A stretch of 15,398 bases of DNA from an uncultured Clostridia bacterium (GTDB taxonomy: Bacteria; Bacillota; Clostridia; Christensenellales; Aristaeellaceae): positions 1 to 15,398 of the forward strand of contig CALCUD010000007.1 of assembly GCA_937906775.1 (NCBI GenBank), given 5' to 3'. Under the pieces are notes generated by a model that made no database searches, was not told the origin of the DNA, and saw only the letters and a program-made list of their open reading frames with translations. Below, one piece after another: positions 1 to 8,360 of the stretch (the first letter of the stretch is position 1; every line of letters starts with the position of its first letter). Position numbers and translations under genes: made by a program.

Positions 1-730
1 CGATTGAGGGACTCATTGACAGGGACGGTTTACCTTCACTGGAGCAGACAATATCCGATATCATTGTATTGATGCGTTGGCCATGCGTGTGTCCCAATAC
101 TTTCAGGCAATCTTCCGGAAGCTCAAAAGGTTTCAGAATTCCTGCGCGCAGTGCATCATCCAAATCGTGGTTCAAATATGCGATACGGTCAGCACGACGT
201 ACACAATCGGCTTCCAGCGACAAAGGAAGAGAAGAACCGGAATGCGTCAGAATGCCATCGCGTACTTCTTTGGTCAGGTTCAGACCGTTTCCGTCATTTT
301 CGAGTAGTTCAACTACACGAAGACTTTGCTCATTATGACGGAAACCGACATCCAGTAAATGATCCAGAGTACGCTCTCCAATATGACCGTATGGCGTATG
401 ACCCAAATCATGTCCGAGAGCAATAGCTTCAGTCAGGTCCTCGTTCAACCGCAGTGCACGTGCGATTGTACGGGCTACCTGAGCCACTTCCAGTGTATGT
501 GTTAATCGGGTGCGGTAATGATCGCCTTCGGGTGAAAGGAAAACCTGTGTTTTAAATTTAAGCCGGCGAAACGATTTGCTGTGAATAATACGGTCCCGGT
601 CTCGCTGGAAACATGTACGCAAATCACATTCGGAAACAGAGACTGCTCTTCCTGCGGATTCTGCAGAATGAAACGCATACGGAGAAAGAAGCAGGTATTC
701 ATTCTGCTCAAGGCGTTCCCGAACCGTCAA
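1..730 (-). CDS. dgt: dGTPase-like HD-domain triphosphohydrolase, C-terminus cut by window edge
   Basis: Hydrolyses dNTPs, classically dGTP, to the deoxynucleoside and triphosphate, and so helps balance dNTP pools in the cytoplasm. The 243 codons present contain the HD-superfamily metal-binding set: His78 in RTRLTHTLEV, His107-Asp108 in ALGHDLGHTP, and Asp181 in RRADRIAYLNHDLDDA. The conserved opening, with DRDRIIHSKSFRRLK and LSPEGDHYRTR, is also there. The family is usually about 330-350 residues, so roughly 100 are missing off the left edge. I place the start at a TTG codon (728-730): the reading then begins MTVRERLEQNEY like relatives, and a GAGGAAG ribosome binding site lies 7 bases upstream (740-746). 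No ATG precedes it in frame. The gene is divergent from the M16C peptidase. In many Bacillota dgt precedes dnaG and rpoD; that side is outside the window. The family call is firm; substrate preference is not visible. Confidence 0.93.
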   Translation of the reverse strand, partial: MTVRERLEQNEYLLLSPYAFHSAESAGRAVSVSECDLRTCFQRDRDRIIHSKSFRRLKFKTQVFLSPEGDHYRTRLTHTLEVAQVARTIARALRLNEDLTEAIALGHDLGHTPYGHIGERTLDHLLDVGFRHNEQSLRVVELLENDGNGLNLTKEVRDGILTHSGSSLPLSLEADCVRRADRIAYLNHDLDDALRAGILKPFELPEDCLKVLGHTHGQRINTMISDIVCSSEGKPSLSMSPSI

Positions 731-780
731 ACGGATCACTTCCTCACGATAAAATGAACAATCCCAATAACATTGCCATA

Positions 781-809
781 TATGTAAAATACAACGAAAA
801 CTTTCGCAA
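781..809 (-). promoter_or_regulatory. Possible weak promoter of the dGTPase gene
   Basis: On the minus strand TTGCGA (804-809) is followed after 17 bases by TACATA (781-786). This would give a leader of about 45 bases before the TTG start. The -10 matches the consensus poorly, so this is tentative. Confidence 0.3.
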
Positions 810-827
810 TCCTGCTTTTACAGATTC

Positions 828-855
828 TTGACAACCTCTTCTGTTCGGATACAAT
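828..855 (+). promoter_or_regulatory. Sigma-A-type promoter of the M16C peptidase gene
   Basis: TTGACA (828-833), a 16-base spacer, then TACAAT (850-855). Transcription should begin near 862. This rules out the upstream in-frame ATG at 858 as the peptidase start and supports the ATG at 885. Confidence 0.8.
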
Positions 856-884
856 GAATGTATTACATAAGACGGAGGGTACAT

Positions 885-3764
885 ATGAACTGGACCAATA
901 ATGATTCCATATCCGGTTTTACAGTTCAGCGTGTTCGGGACAGTAAAGAATTAAACGGACAGTGCGTTTATCTGAAGCATATAAAAACCGGCGCTGAAGT
1001 TTTCTTTTTGAATAACGGCGCTGAAAACAAAGTATTTTCCGTAGCTTTCAGGACAATTCCGGAAAATCATACCGGTGTATTTCATATTCTGGAACACAGC
1101 GTTCTGTGCGGAAGTGAAAAATATCCGGTAAAAGAGCCTTTTGTTGAACTTCTGAAAAGCAGTATGAATACTTTTCTGAACGCTATGACTTTTGCCGATA
1201 TGACGATGTATCCTGTTGCAAGCAGAAACGATAAAGACCTGCTGAATCTTGCTTCTGTATATCTGGACGCGGTATTTCATCCGGCTATCCTGACAGATCC
1301 GCGGATCTTTATGCAGGAAGGATGGCACATTGAAGAAACCCCTGAGGATGGGTACATTTATAAAGGTGTGGTTTTCAATGAAATGAAGGGCGCACTCAGC
1401 AATCCGGATAATCTGATCAGCGAGAAAACGATGTGCCAGCTGTTTCCTGATACCGGGTACGGATTCATTTCCGGAGGCGATCCGGAATATATAACAGATC
1501 TTACATATGAACAATTCATTGATACCTATAAAAGATTCTACCATCCCGGAAATGCAAGAATCTATATTGAAGGGAATGCACCGATAGAAAAACTTCTCTC
1601 CATGATCGATTCTAGCATCAGCGGATTTGACAGTACAGATGAGCTTCCTTCATTTATTTATCAAGCACCAAAGGGATCTGAAATGGATCTTGAATTTGAG
1701 TTGGGAGCCGATGAAAGTCATGAAAACAAAGGACATCTGACAATAAGCCGTTTACTTGGTGACTGGCGTGACAAAACAATGAACATGGCAGCATATCTGA
1801 TTTGTGATGTTCTGACTGGAAACAATGATGCACCGCTGACCCGAATGATTCTTGAGAATAATCTTGCACAGGATTTTTCTTTGACTGTGGACGATACCTG
1901 TCTGCAGTCATGGTTCACATTTCATGCTGAAAACATCACTGACGGAAAAGAAAAAGAGATAATTGAATTATTGGATTCATTCGGAGATCAACTGAAAAAA
2001 ACCGGACTTAACAGAGATGATCTGGAAGCATCATTGAACCGGTTTGCTTTCAATATAAAAGAAGACGAGGATCCGAACGGCATCAACAGATGTATCAGAA
2101 GTATGGAATCCTGGCTTTACGGCGGAGATCCTCTTTACGCGTTGGAAAATAATAATGAACTTGCTGAACTGAGAAAAATGCTGGATGACGGAAGAATAGA
2201 CGATCTGGCTAATACTATTTTTTCTAGAAACGGAAATGAATGCATTCTGCATGTCAGACCTTCCAGTACAAAAGGTGACGAGCTTCGTCAGAAAGAAACA
2301 GAGAAGATCCACATGGTCATTTCTTCCTGGGACTCACAGAAAATCACAATGAATAACCATCTCATGGAAGAGTTAAATGATTGGCAATCTAGCCCTGACA
2401 GTGAAGAAAATCTGGCAATGCTTCCGACTCTGAACAGAGATGACATCAATCATGAAGTGGTTTGGACAGAAACAGAAACCTTCACGGTGCAAGACGTTCA
2501 GATCCTGTATCATCCGCTTGCCTGCGGAGGAATTGTCCACTTGAAAGTTTTTTTTGCACTTACGGATATCTCACTTGAAGATTTGACAAAAGTCGGATTG
2601 CTATCAGGTGTGTTAGGGCATCTGGATACAGAAAAGCATGATGCGTACTCACTTCAGCGGGAAATTAAAAAGCATGTCGGAAGACTTGGATTTACCGTTC
2701 AGGTGAGGTCTCCGGGTTATGACAACAGCAAATGTAAACCTCAGTTGGTTGCATTTGCGAGCGTGCTTCGTGAGAATCTGCCTGCAGCAGTCGGATTGAT
2801 TACGGAAATTCTAACTTCAACAAAATTATCTCAGAAAGACAGGATCATTGAGTATATCCGTCAAAATGAAATCGGATTACGTCAAAAAATCGTATCTGCC
2901 GGTCATGCTGTCGGAATGAGAAATGTTCTTTCGCATTATTCTTCAGACGGCGCAGCGCTGAGAGCGCTTGAAGGGGATATAGCAGTCAGGTTTAATCATG
3001 AATTTGCTGAAAATCCCGAGAAAGTATTACCTGAATTTTTACGTGTTTCTCAATATGTTCTGGATGAATCCATATGTAAAAAGAGGATGCTTATTTCTGT
3101 ATCGTCTGATGATCTCCCTGATCTTAACGGGCTTGTTTCAATGTTCCGGGAAGGGAACTGTGTTCCTGAAAGTGTACATTATGAACTGGATACACCTCTC
3201 TGTACCGGTTGGAGAGTTCCTGCACAAATCGGATATGCGGTTCGCGGATATCGACTTGACCGTATCGGAAAAACATTTGACGGATCCTGGCTTTTGCTTT
3301 CCAACATTCTGTCCCTGAGCTTTATGTGGAATCGTGTCAGGGTACAGGGCGGTGCATATGGAGCCGGCTTTCAGATCGATCTGTCCGGAAACATTTTTAC
3401 TTATTCATTCCGGGATCCGTCTCCGGAAAAAGCCCTCCATGCGGCAGCGGATGCAGCTGATTTTGTTCGTGAATTTGCTCGCGGGAATGAAAAACTGGAT
3501 AATTATATCATATCGACATTGAACGATCTTGATCCTCTTCTTTCAACCAGACAGAAGGGTAATGTTGCGGATAATTTCTATATCAATGGAATGACGAAAG
3601 ATAAGTATGCAAAAATACGCATGGACATTCTTAACGCAGACGCGAATAAACTGGTCGAAGCCTGCGAATGCCTGAATGAGTTTGCGGAATCCGGAGCAGT
3701 TTGTGTTGTTGCAAATAATGAGATGCTTGAAAGGATCCCAGGATTAATTTGTCAGGATCTGTAA
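885..3764 (+). CDS. M16C family zinc metallopeptidase, PreP/Cym1-like
   Basis: A large clamshell metalloprotease (959 residues) of the M16C subfamily, whose members (mitochondrial and plastid PreP, bacterial relatives) degrade free peptides in an enclosed chamber. The inverted zinc motif is intact: His67-Ile-Leu-Glu70-His71, with the third ligand Glu166 in GVVFNEMKGA, 95 residues on as in PreP. The C-terminal half supplies the conserved Arg819 and Tyr825 in RVQGGAYGAG, which contact substrate in this family. Length equals the usual 960-1000. No signal peptide is seen, so it probably acts in the cytoplasm. The start at 885 has GGAGGGT at 874-880; an ATG at 858 adds nine residues but sits almost on the -10 box. 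It stands alone with its own promoter and ends 34 bases from the convergent glucuronidase gene, with no clear terminator between. Subfamily call is secure; the natural substrate is unknown. Confidence 0.95.
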   Translation: MNWTNNDSISGFTVQRVRDSKELNGQCVYLKHIKTGAEVFFLNNGAENKVFSVAFRTIPENHTGVFHILEHSVLCGSEKYPVKEPFVELLKSSMNTFLNAMTFADMTMYPVASRNDKDLLNLASVYLDAVFHPAILTDPRIFMQEGWHIEETPEDGYIYKGVVFNEMKGALSNPDNLISEKTMCQLFPDTGYGFISGGDPEYITDLTYEQFIDTYKRFYHPGNARIYIEGNAPIEKLLSMIDSSISGFDSTDELPSFIYQAPKGSEMDLEFELGADESHENKGHLTISRLLGDWRDKTMNMAAYLICDVLTGNNDAPLTRMILENNLAQDFSLTVDDTCLQSWFTFHAENITDGKEKEIIELLDSFGDQLKKTGLNRDDLEASLNRFAFNIKEDEDPNGINRCIRSMESWLYGGDPLYALENNNELAELRKMLDDGRIDDLANTIFSRNGNECILHVRPSSTKGDELRQKETEKIHMVISSWDSQKITMNNHLMEELNDWQSSPDSEENLAMLPTLNRDDINHEVVWTETETFTVQDVQILYHPLACGGIVHLKVFFALTDISLEDLTKVGLLSGVLGHLDTEKHDAYSLQREIKKHVGRLGFTVQVRSPGYDNSKCKPQLVAFASVLRENLPAAVGLITEILTSTKLSQKDRIIEYIRQNEIGLRQKIVSAGHAVGMRNVLSHYSSDGAALRALEGDIAVRFNHEFAENPEKVLPEFLRVSQYVLDESICKKRMLISVSSDDLPDLNGLVSMFREGNCVPESVHYELDTPLCTGWRVPAQIGYAVRGYRLDRIGKTFDGSWLLLSNILSLSFMWNRVRVQGGAYGAGFQIDLSGNIFTYSFRDPSPEKALHAAADAADFVREFARGNEKLDNYIISTLNDLDPLLSTRQKGNVADNFYINGMTKDKYAKIRMDILNADANKLVEACECLNEFAESGAVCVVANNEMLERIPGLICQDL

Positions 3765-3798
3765 ATCATGATAACTTTCAGGCTGAGAAAACATTTGA

Positions 3799-5628
3799 TT
3801 AATCATATATCTTACGGTTGCGATTATCCGGGATACCGCTGAGCCTGAAAAAGAAAGTGTTGATGATATCCCGCCAATTTCTCGCATTCTGTAATTGTGC
3901 ATCCATTCTGGACCGGATCAACTCCTGATCTTCTTCGGGGAACGGGATGGATCGGACAGTTTCAGACATTTGTTCAGTTTCCTCGTAACCCTCAAAATGG
4001 TCATCATAAATCCGTTGGATCAATGTCCGACCGTCAGACATGATTTTTGTATATGCAACCCGGTGGAAAAATAATAGATACAGATCGGGACATGTGTCCG
4101 GATTCTCATACTTGTGCTGAAGCTCCTCCGGATATTGAGACAGATATCCGGTTCCGTTGACAGTTCGGTCAATTCCGACAGCATCACGGTTTGCTTTGTG
4201 ATACGTTCCCCAGAGATCATATTCATAACCGGACGGATTGGGACCATAGTGATCGTGAGGAGTGATCATCCATCCAAGACCGAGCGGCGCTGTATATTTT
4301 TCATAAGTCCGACGGGATCCCATCAGCAAATCACATAATTTTTGGCGTTCATTTCGGGAGAAAGCGTAGGTTAATCGGATCCATTGATCCGTGAGGGCCG
4401 CAGGATCTTCATCCGGGTTCCAGGCAAATTTTCCGAATCCAAACAGATTTAAAGCAGCGAACGGGTGACCCGTATAGTTAGAATCACGTCCAAGATTACC
4501 GACAGCTGCAATACTGTGAATCTTGTTGGAAGGAAGTTCATCAAACAACTCTTTCCACATAGGCATCATCGAATAGATATCGATCTGATGTCCGGTATAT
4601 TCCTGAGTGAGCTGAAGCTCCATCGCCTTTTTTGTTTTTTCCATTCCAAGCAGAAGAGGTGAAATAGGTTCGCGAACCTGAAAGTCAAAAGGTCCATGCT
4701 TTATCTGGAGGATTACATTGTCTGCGAATTTACCGTCCAGCCATGCATAATGGTCCCAGGCAGCTTTGGGGCGGTCGGTGTGTGTATCCCTCCAGTCCTG
4801 ACGGCAATTGTAAACAAAACAGCGCCATACAAGATATCCCCCAAAGGGAGCGAGTGCTTCGGCAAGCATATTTGCGCCGTCTGCATGATTCCTGCCATAC
4901 GTAAACGGACCTGGCCGTCCTTCGCTGTCCGCTTTCACAAGGAACCCTGCAAGATCAGGAATTGTACTGTATACAAGCTGAACGGTTTTTTTCCACCATA
5001 AACGGACCTGCTCGTCCAGTGGGTCGGCAGTATTCAGTCCGTCTCGTAATGGCTGACTGAAGTCAATACTGAGCATGAGCTTTATTCCAAACGGTCTTAA
5101 CAGGGCAGCAATCTCACCGACCTGCGGAAGAAAAGAACCGATCAATTCCTGTGCCGGTTCATGAACATTGACATTATTTATGCAAATGACATTCAATCCG
5201 ACGCTGGCCAGCATACGTCCAAGGAATCTGATGCGATGAGGATCGTAATGTATTTGGTTGTTTTCAAAGAAAAGACTTCGTCCGGCATAACCCCGTTCAA
5301 TATCACCGGACATGTTGTCCCAGCAATCAATCATTCGAAGAGGGTAAGCCGGACATGAACGGATCACGGTATCTGACGTCGGCAAAGCTCCGAGCGTTTG
5401 TTTAATGAGCAGATCGTATGCTCCGTAAAGAATTCCGGTATGACCGCCTGAAAGTGAATATTGACTATTACAAATGTTAATCTCGTATGAATCTTCCATT
5501 TCCGGATGAAGTGTAATATTCCAATTAGGCCGGAAAGAAGATGAAAGTTCAAAACGAGCAAGACTCTCCGGATCGGTAATTGATGAAGAAACCGGATGAA
5601 TAAATGAACGGAGCCATGCTTTATTCAT
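3799..5628 (-). CDS. aguA: GH67 alpha-glucuronidase, intracellular
   Basis: Removes 4-O-methyl-glucuronic acid from the non-reducing end of aldouronic acids made by xylanases, a late step of glucuronoxylan use. Family landmarks are clear: WDN and ERGYAGRSLFF (residues 103-121), INNVNVHEP, the acid motif KADSEGRPGP with Glu236, YGRNHADGANML, VWRCFVYNC, then NVILQIKHGPFDFQVREP with Asp315 and Glu343 in LTQEYTGH. The spacing of these three (79 and 28 residues) equals that of the catalytic trio of Geobacillus AguA. The C-terminus ends in the typical INTFFFRLSGIPD. At 609 residues it is shorter than the usual 670-700, with a compact N-terminal domain. No signal peptide. I chose the ATG at 5626-5628, reading MNKAWLRSF like family N-termini, with AAAGG 12 bases upstream; the ATG at 5661 has only a weak site. 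No xylan gene lies beside it in this window. Confidence 0.95.
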   Translation of the reverse strand: MNKAWLRSFIHPVSSSITDPESLARFELSSSFRPNWNITLHPEMEDSYEINICNSQYSLSGGHTGILYGAYDLLIKQTLGALPTSDTVIRSCPAYPLRMIDCWDNMSGDIERGYAGRSLFFENNQIHYDPHRIRFLGRMLASVGLNVICINNVNVHEPAQELIGSFLPQVGEIAALLRPFGIKLMLSIDFSQPLRDGLNTADPLDEQVRLWWKKTVQLVYSTIPDLAGFLVKADSEGRPGPFTYGRNHADGANMLAEALAPFGGYLVWRCFVYNCRQDWRDTHTDRPKAAWDHYAWLDGKFADNVILQIKHGPFDFQVREPISPLLLGMEKTKKAMELQLTQEYTGHQIDIYSMMPMWKELFDELPSNKIHSIAAVGNLGRDSNYTGHPFAALNLFGFGKFAWNPDEDPAALTDQWIRLTYAFSRNERQKLCDLLMGSRRTYEKYTAPLGLGWMITPHDHYGPNPSGYEYDLWGTYHKANRDAVGIDRTVNGTGYLSQYPEELQHKYENPDTCPDLYLLFFHRVAYTKIMSDGRTLIQRIYDDHFEGYEETEQMSETVRSIPFPEEDQELIRSRMDAQLQNARNWRDIINTFFFRLSGIPDNRNRKIYD

Positions 5629-5762
5629 ACAGATAAACATCCTTTCAATCAAATTCATCATATCTTATCATTTTCATACGGGAATAGTGGTAGTATTATC
5701 TTGCTGATATCTGGATGAAATAATCGGATACTGTATATATGTTGCTATATCTGTTGAAATAC

Positions 5763-5791
5763 TTGATTATTCTTTATTCAAATGATAATAT
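5763..5791 (+). promoter_or_regulatory. Promoter of the acetyltransferase-dapF operon
   Basis: TTGATT (5763-5768), 17 bases, TAATAT (5786-5791). It lies about 45 bases before the first start codon of the six-gene run. Two inverted repeats overlap or closely follow it. The other strand of this 208-base intergenic stretch must also hold the aguA promoter, but I see no convincing pair of boxes for it. Confidence 0.6.
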
Positions 5792-5795
5792 CATT
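5781..5795. promoter_or_regulatory. Inverted repeat over the -10 box, possible operator
   Basis: AATGATA-A-TATCATT: two perfect 7-base arms around one central base. The repeat covers the whole proposed -10 element, a classic site for a repressor. It is AT-rich, so a chance palindrome remains possible. Confidence 0.4.
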
Positions 5796-5800
5796 ATATT

Positions 5801-5822
5801 GTATTGAAATGTATCAATACAT
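5801..5822. promoter_or_regulatory. Overlapping inverted repeats before the first ribosome binding site, possible GntR/HutC operator
   Basis: GTATTGA (5801-5807) pairs with TCAATAC (5814-5820) across 6 bases, and ATGTAT (5809-5814) with ATACAT (5817-5822) across 2 bases. The inner GTATCAATAC resembles the GT-N-TA...N-AC layout typical of HutC-type GntR operators. It sits between the -10 box and the AGGAGG of the operon that encodes such a regulator, which suggests autoregulation. This is inference. Confidence 0.4.
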
Positions 5823-5836
5823 GCAGGAGGCAGTTG

Positions 5837-6286
5837 ATGGAGATCGTCCTGAGAGAAGCTGAACCGGAAGATACGGACAGAATCAACGAACTTTATATTG
5901 TAATGTTGAATTCAATCTATTCTGTCAAAGATTCAAGAGGTTACGAGAACGGTTATCTGGACAGATTCTTTCCAGGCGGAGATGAAAGAGCTTTTGTTGC
6001 TGAGGATGAATACGGAATCGCTGCGTTTCTTTCTGTTGAAGTATACAGAGACGAAGATTATGTCTATCTTGATGATTTCTCAGTGACAGTGAAATACAGG
6101 AATCACGGAATCGGTTCAAAACTGATTGCTGTCGCGGAGGATTACTCAAAGAAAAACAGTATTTCGAATGTCATGCTTCACGTTGAAAAGAATAATTACG
6201 GTGCATACTGCTTCTATTTGCGACATGGCTATACGGTTCATTCGGATGAAAATCACAGGATATTGATGAACAAAAACATATCATAA
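5837..6286 (+). CDS. GNAT family N-acetyltransferase
   Basis: A 149-residue single-domain acetyltransferase that should move the acetyl group of acetyl-CoA to an amine of an unknown acceptor. The acetyl-CoA site is seen as FSVTVKYRNHGIGSKLI (residues 81-97), with the R/Q-x-x-G-x-G signature at Arg88, Gly91 and Gly93. It is followed by the motif-B stretch VMLHVEKNNYGAYCFYLRHGY (112-132), usual for this fold. The ATG at 5837 has AGGAGG (5825-5830) six bases upstream; an in-frame ATG at 5804 would lie inside the inverted repeat and has no site. It is the first gene of a six-gene run, 40 bases before the nucleotidyltransferase-like gene. Fold and cofactor are confident; the substrate cannot be told. 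Candidates range from a protein N-terminus to a small molecule. Confidence 0.9.
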   Translation: MEIVLREAEPEDTDRINELYIVMLNSIYSVKDSRGYENGYLDRFFPGGDERAFVAEDEYGIAAFLSVEVYRDEDYVYLDDFSVTVKYRNHGIGSKLIAVAEDYSKKNSISNVMLHVEKNNYGAYCFYLRHGYTVHSDENHRILMNKNIS

Positions 6287-6326
6287 TGATTCTTTGGTGT
6301 GAATGAACGAGCGAAAGGAGAAGAGC

Positions 6327-7136
6327 ATGGGAGAACTGCTGGGATACTATGACCTTCCGGACGAAATTCAAGATCAGATCGGAAAAACGGTGTCCATTTG
6401 GCGGAACCACATGCAAGATGAACTGACAGGCGTATATCTTCATGGTTCCATTGCATTGAATGCGTTCAATCCGGACAGTGGGGACATCGATTTGCTGATC
6501 GTGGTGAAAAATCCAATTCCGGTGGAAAAACGAATTGAAATCGCCAAGGATATCATAGCGATTGATAATACGCCCAGACCTCTGGAAATGTCTGCCGTGA
6601 CAGAAAACGACGCTGGGAAATGGAAAAATCCGGGGAAATGTGTTTTTCATTACAGTGATTTTTGGACAGAACGATATCTTGAACGCTTCGGGAATCCGGA
6701 AAAAGAACTATATGTGACGGATTATGATTTCCCTGATGCAGATGTGACTTCCTATATCAGACTAATCAGACAATGTGGGATCGTATTGTGCGGTAAGGAC
6801 ATCAACGATGTGTTTGCAGAAGTATCTGACGAAGATTTCTGGAATGCCATCAGTTCGGAAACAGATGATTATGATTTTCATAGCTTTAATCCCAAGTATA
6901 TGACAAGTAACATTCTGATCCTTGGCCGAATACTGTCTTTTAAGGTCTGCGGGAGGATTCTCTCAAAGTATGAAGCAGGAATGTGGATGAAGGAGTATTT
7001 ACCGGATAAATTGAAATATCTGGTCGATCGAGCAATGAAAGTATGGTTCGACGGGGAATCTCAAGAATTTCCGGAGAATGATCTTGATGATCTGAAGGAA
7101 TTCCTTCAGAAAGAGATCCGGAAGTACCGGAGCTGA
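6327..7136 (+). CDS. Nucleotidyltransferase-domain protein, AadA/ANT-like with DUF4111-type C-terminus
   Basis: A 269-residue protein of the polymerase-beta nucleotidyltransferase fold. The active-site signature is complete: Gly40-Ser41 in VYLHGSIALNAFNPDSG, then Asp53-Ile-Asp55 in GDIDLLIVV, the two metal-binding carboxylates. Length and helical C-terminal half match aminoglycoside adenylyltransferases such as AadA and ANT(9), which transfer AMP to streptomycin- or spectinomycin-like drugs. However, many chromosomal relatives have no shown resistance role, so I would not call it a resistance gene. The ATG at 6327 has AAAGGAG six bases before it; the ATG at 6303 lacks a site. It follows an acetyltransferase and precedes a GntR regulator 25 bases on, probably in one transcript. 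The pairing of AAC-like and ANT-like folds is notable but not proof of antibiotic modification. Confidence 0.8.
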   Translation: MGELLGYYDLPDEIQDQIGKTVSIWRNHMQDELTGVYLHGSIALNAFNPDSGDIDLLIVVKNPIPVEKRIEIAKDIIAIDNTPRPLEMSAVTENDAGKWKNPGKCVFHYSDFWTERYLERFGNPEKELYVTDYDFPDADVTSYIRLIRQCGIVLCGKDINDVFAEVSDEDFWNAISSETDDYDFHSFNPKYMTSNILILGRILSFKVCGRILSKYEAGMWMKEYLPDKLKYLVDRAMKVWFDGESQEFPENDLDDLKEFLQKEIRKYRS

Positions 7137-7161
7137 TGATCATGATTGAAAGGTTGTTGTT

Positions 7162-7872
7162 ATGAGTACATTGCAATCAGAAAGTTCTAGCCCTCTGTAC
7201 TATCAATTGATGCAGAAAATCCGTTCAGATATTGAACGGGGCGTATATGTTGTCGGTACCAGAATTCCACCTGAACATGAGCTTGAAGACATATATCAGG
7301 TCAGCCGGGTAACAGTCAGACGTGCTCTCCAGGAATTGACGGCAGCGGGATTTCTTGAAAGGAAGCAGGGAAAAGGTACATTTGTATCTGTGCCGAAAAT
7401 ACGTCAGGACATGAGGAATATTCATAGCTTTCACGACTCCTGCAAAAAAAACGGGACCACGCCCGGAACAAAAGTGATCCATATTCAAGAGATCATGGCG
7501 GATGAAAATGATATCAGAGATTTGAATTTAGCCGAAGGGTCTAAGGTTCTGGAAACAGTCAGAGTCCGTAGTGCTGATGGGGAAAATGTTATCCTGGAGA
7601 TTAACCATTTTTCTCTGGCATATGCCTATCTTGAGGATATTGATTTGTCCGGAAGCCTGTACAGGATTTTATCAGACTACGGAATCATACCCGTCAAGGC
7701 TGAACACGAAATTGCGATGTGTCCAATTTCTGAAGATCATGCATCTCTTCTCCATATTGACCCAGGAACGCTTGTGATACGATTACGCGAAGTGATATAT
7801 GATCAGAAAGGCCGTCCGCTTCATAACAGCCTTCAATTCATTCGCGGAGACAAGTTTGTCTTCAGAATCTGA
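7162..7872 (+). CDS. GntR family transcriptional regulator, HutC/UTRA type
   Basis: A 236-residue one-component regulator. Residues about 9-76 form the GntR winged helix-turn-helix: PLYYQLMQKIRSDIERGVY, then IPPEHELEDIYQVSRVTVRRAL as the helix-turn-helix, and GFLERKQGKGTFV as the wing. Residues about 95-232 form a UTRA ligand-binding domain, with the usual LETVRVRSADGE, the segment around ILEINHFSLAYAYL, and the end RPLHNSLQFIRGDKFVFRI. HutC-type members bind sugars, sugar phosphates, histidine-pathway intermediates or other small effectors and normally repress nearby genes. The ATG has AAAGG eight bases upstream. Being third in the six-gene run, with inverted repeats at the head of that run, it probably controls its own operon. 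The effector cannot be predicted from sequence. The divergent aguA, whose upstream region shares those repeats, could also be a target. Confidence 0.95.
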   Translation: MSTLQSESSSPLYYQLMQKIRSDIERGVYVVGTRIPPEHELEDIYQVSRVTVRRALQELTAAGFLERKQGKGTFVSVPKIRQDMRNIHSFHDSCKKNGTTPGTKVIHIQEIMADENDIRDLNLAEGSKVLETVRVRSADGENVILEINHFSLAYAYLEDIDLSGSLYRILSDYGIIPVKAEHEIAMCPISEDHASLLHIDPGTLVIRLREVIYDQKGRPLHNSLQFIRGDKFVFRI

Positions 7873-7903
7873 TATATAAACGATGATAAGGAGTGAAAGC
7901 ACA

Positions 7904-8341
7904 ATGTCTGAACGGAAAAATCTGATAGAAAAACCGAAGAAAACAATAACGGATGCTTTACATGCAGTCAAAGGGGAAAATACCGCAAAACTGATAGAAG
8001 AATTCACGGCTGAAATGACGCTTGTTGCCGAAGGCCTGTGTGAGGATCAGCAAAAATTGCGGCATGTAATGGATTCAAATGAAACTCAGACGGATAAGAG
8101 ATTTCAAAGTCAGGAAAGCCACATCGAACTGCTTGAAAAAATGATTGATGAAGAACATCAGAATCATGACAGAACCATAACAGAATTACGTAACAGGCTT
8201 GCGTCTTTGGAAAAACAGCATAGTACTCCCGTAAAAAAAGAAAAAAAAGGGAATCGGAATATAATACGCGATTTAACGCTATTAATTTCTATTGCAGCTG
8301 CAGCATGGGTAGCCGTAACATTAATCAACAAACTGTTATAA
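7904..8341 (+). CDS. Small protein with coiled coil and C-terminal membrane anchor, unknown function
   Basis: I do not recognise this 145-residue protein. Its N-terminal two-thirds is highly charged and helical. Residues about 65-106 show heptad-like spacing that suggests a coiled coil. A Lys/Arg-rich patch (residues 111-118) is followed by one hydrophobic segment at about 124-142, LTLLISIAAAAWVAVTLI, and only three more residues. This is a tail-anchor topology, with the coiled coil on the cytoplasmic side by the positive-inside rule. There is no signal peptide and no catalytic motif. The ATG at 7904 has AAGGAG ten bases upstream; the ATG at 7883 has no good site. It lies 31 bases after the GntR gene and 19 before another small membrane protein, so a joint complex is plausible. 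Function is not inferred beyond that. Confidence 0.75.
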   Translation: MSERKNLIEKPKKTITDALHAVKGENTAKLIEEFTAEMTLVAEGLCEDQQKLRHVMDSNETQTDKRFQSQESHIELLEKMIDEEHQNHDRTITELRNRLASLEKQHSTPVKKEKKGNRNIIRDLTLLISIAAAAWVAVTLINKLL

Positions 8342-8360
8342 ACATGATAGGAGACTATTC

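Noticed and set aside
69..426. Plus-strand open frames opposite the dGTPase gene
   Set aside because: They are antisense shadows of a conserved gene, without ribosome binding sites or recognisable protein features.
502..711. Minus-strand open frame of 69 codons over the dGTPase N-terminal region
   Set aside because: The dGTPase itself lies in another frame of the same strand with full motifs; this frame has no family features.
858..884. Upstream ATG extending the M16C peptidase by nine residues
   Set aside because: It lies only a few bases past the -10 box, before the likely transcription start, while the ATG at 885 has GGAGGGT.
4696..5001. Plus-strand open frame of 101 codons inside aguA
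   Set aside because: Antisense to the conserved GH67 catalytic region; no ribosome binding site and unlikely composition.
6327..7136. Aminoglycoside resistance gene
   Set aside because: The nucleotidyltransferase motif is real, but chromosomal relatives without resistance activity are common and no mobile element is near.
7136..7143. ATGATCAT palindrome before the GntR gene as an operator
   Set aside because: Eight bases with no extension of the arms and no match to the repeats at the operon head; expected by chance in this DNA.
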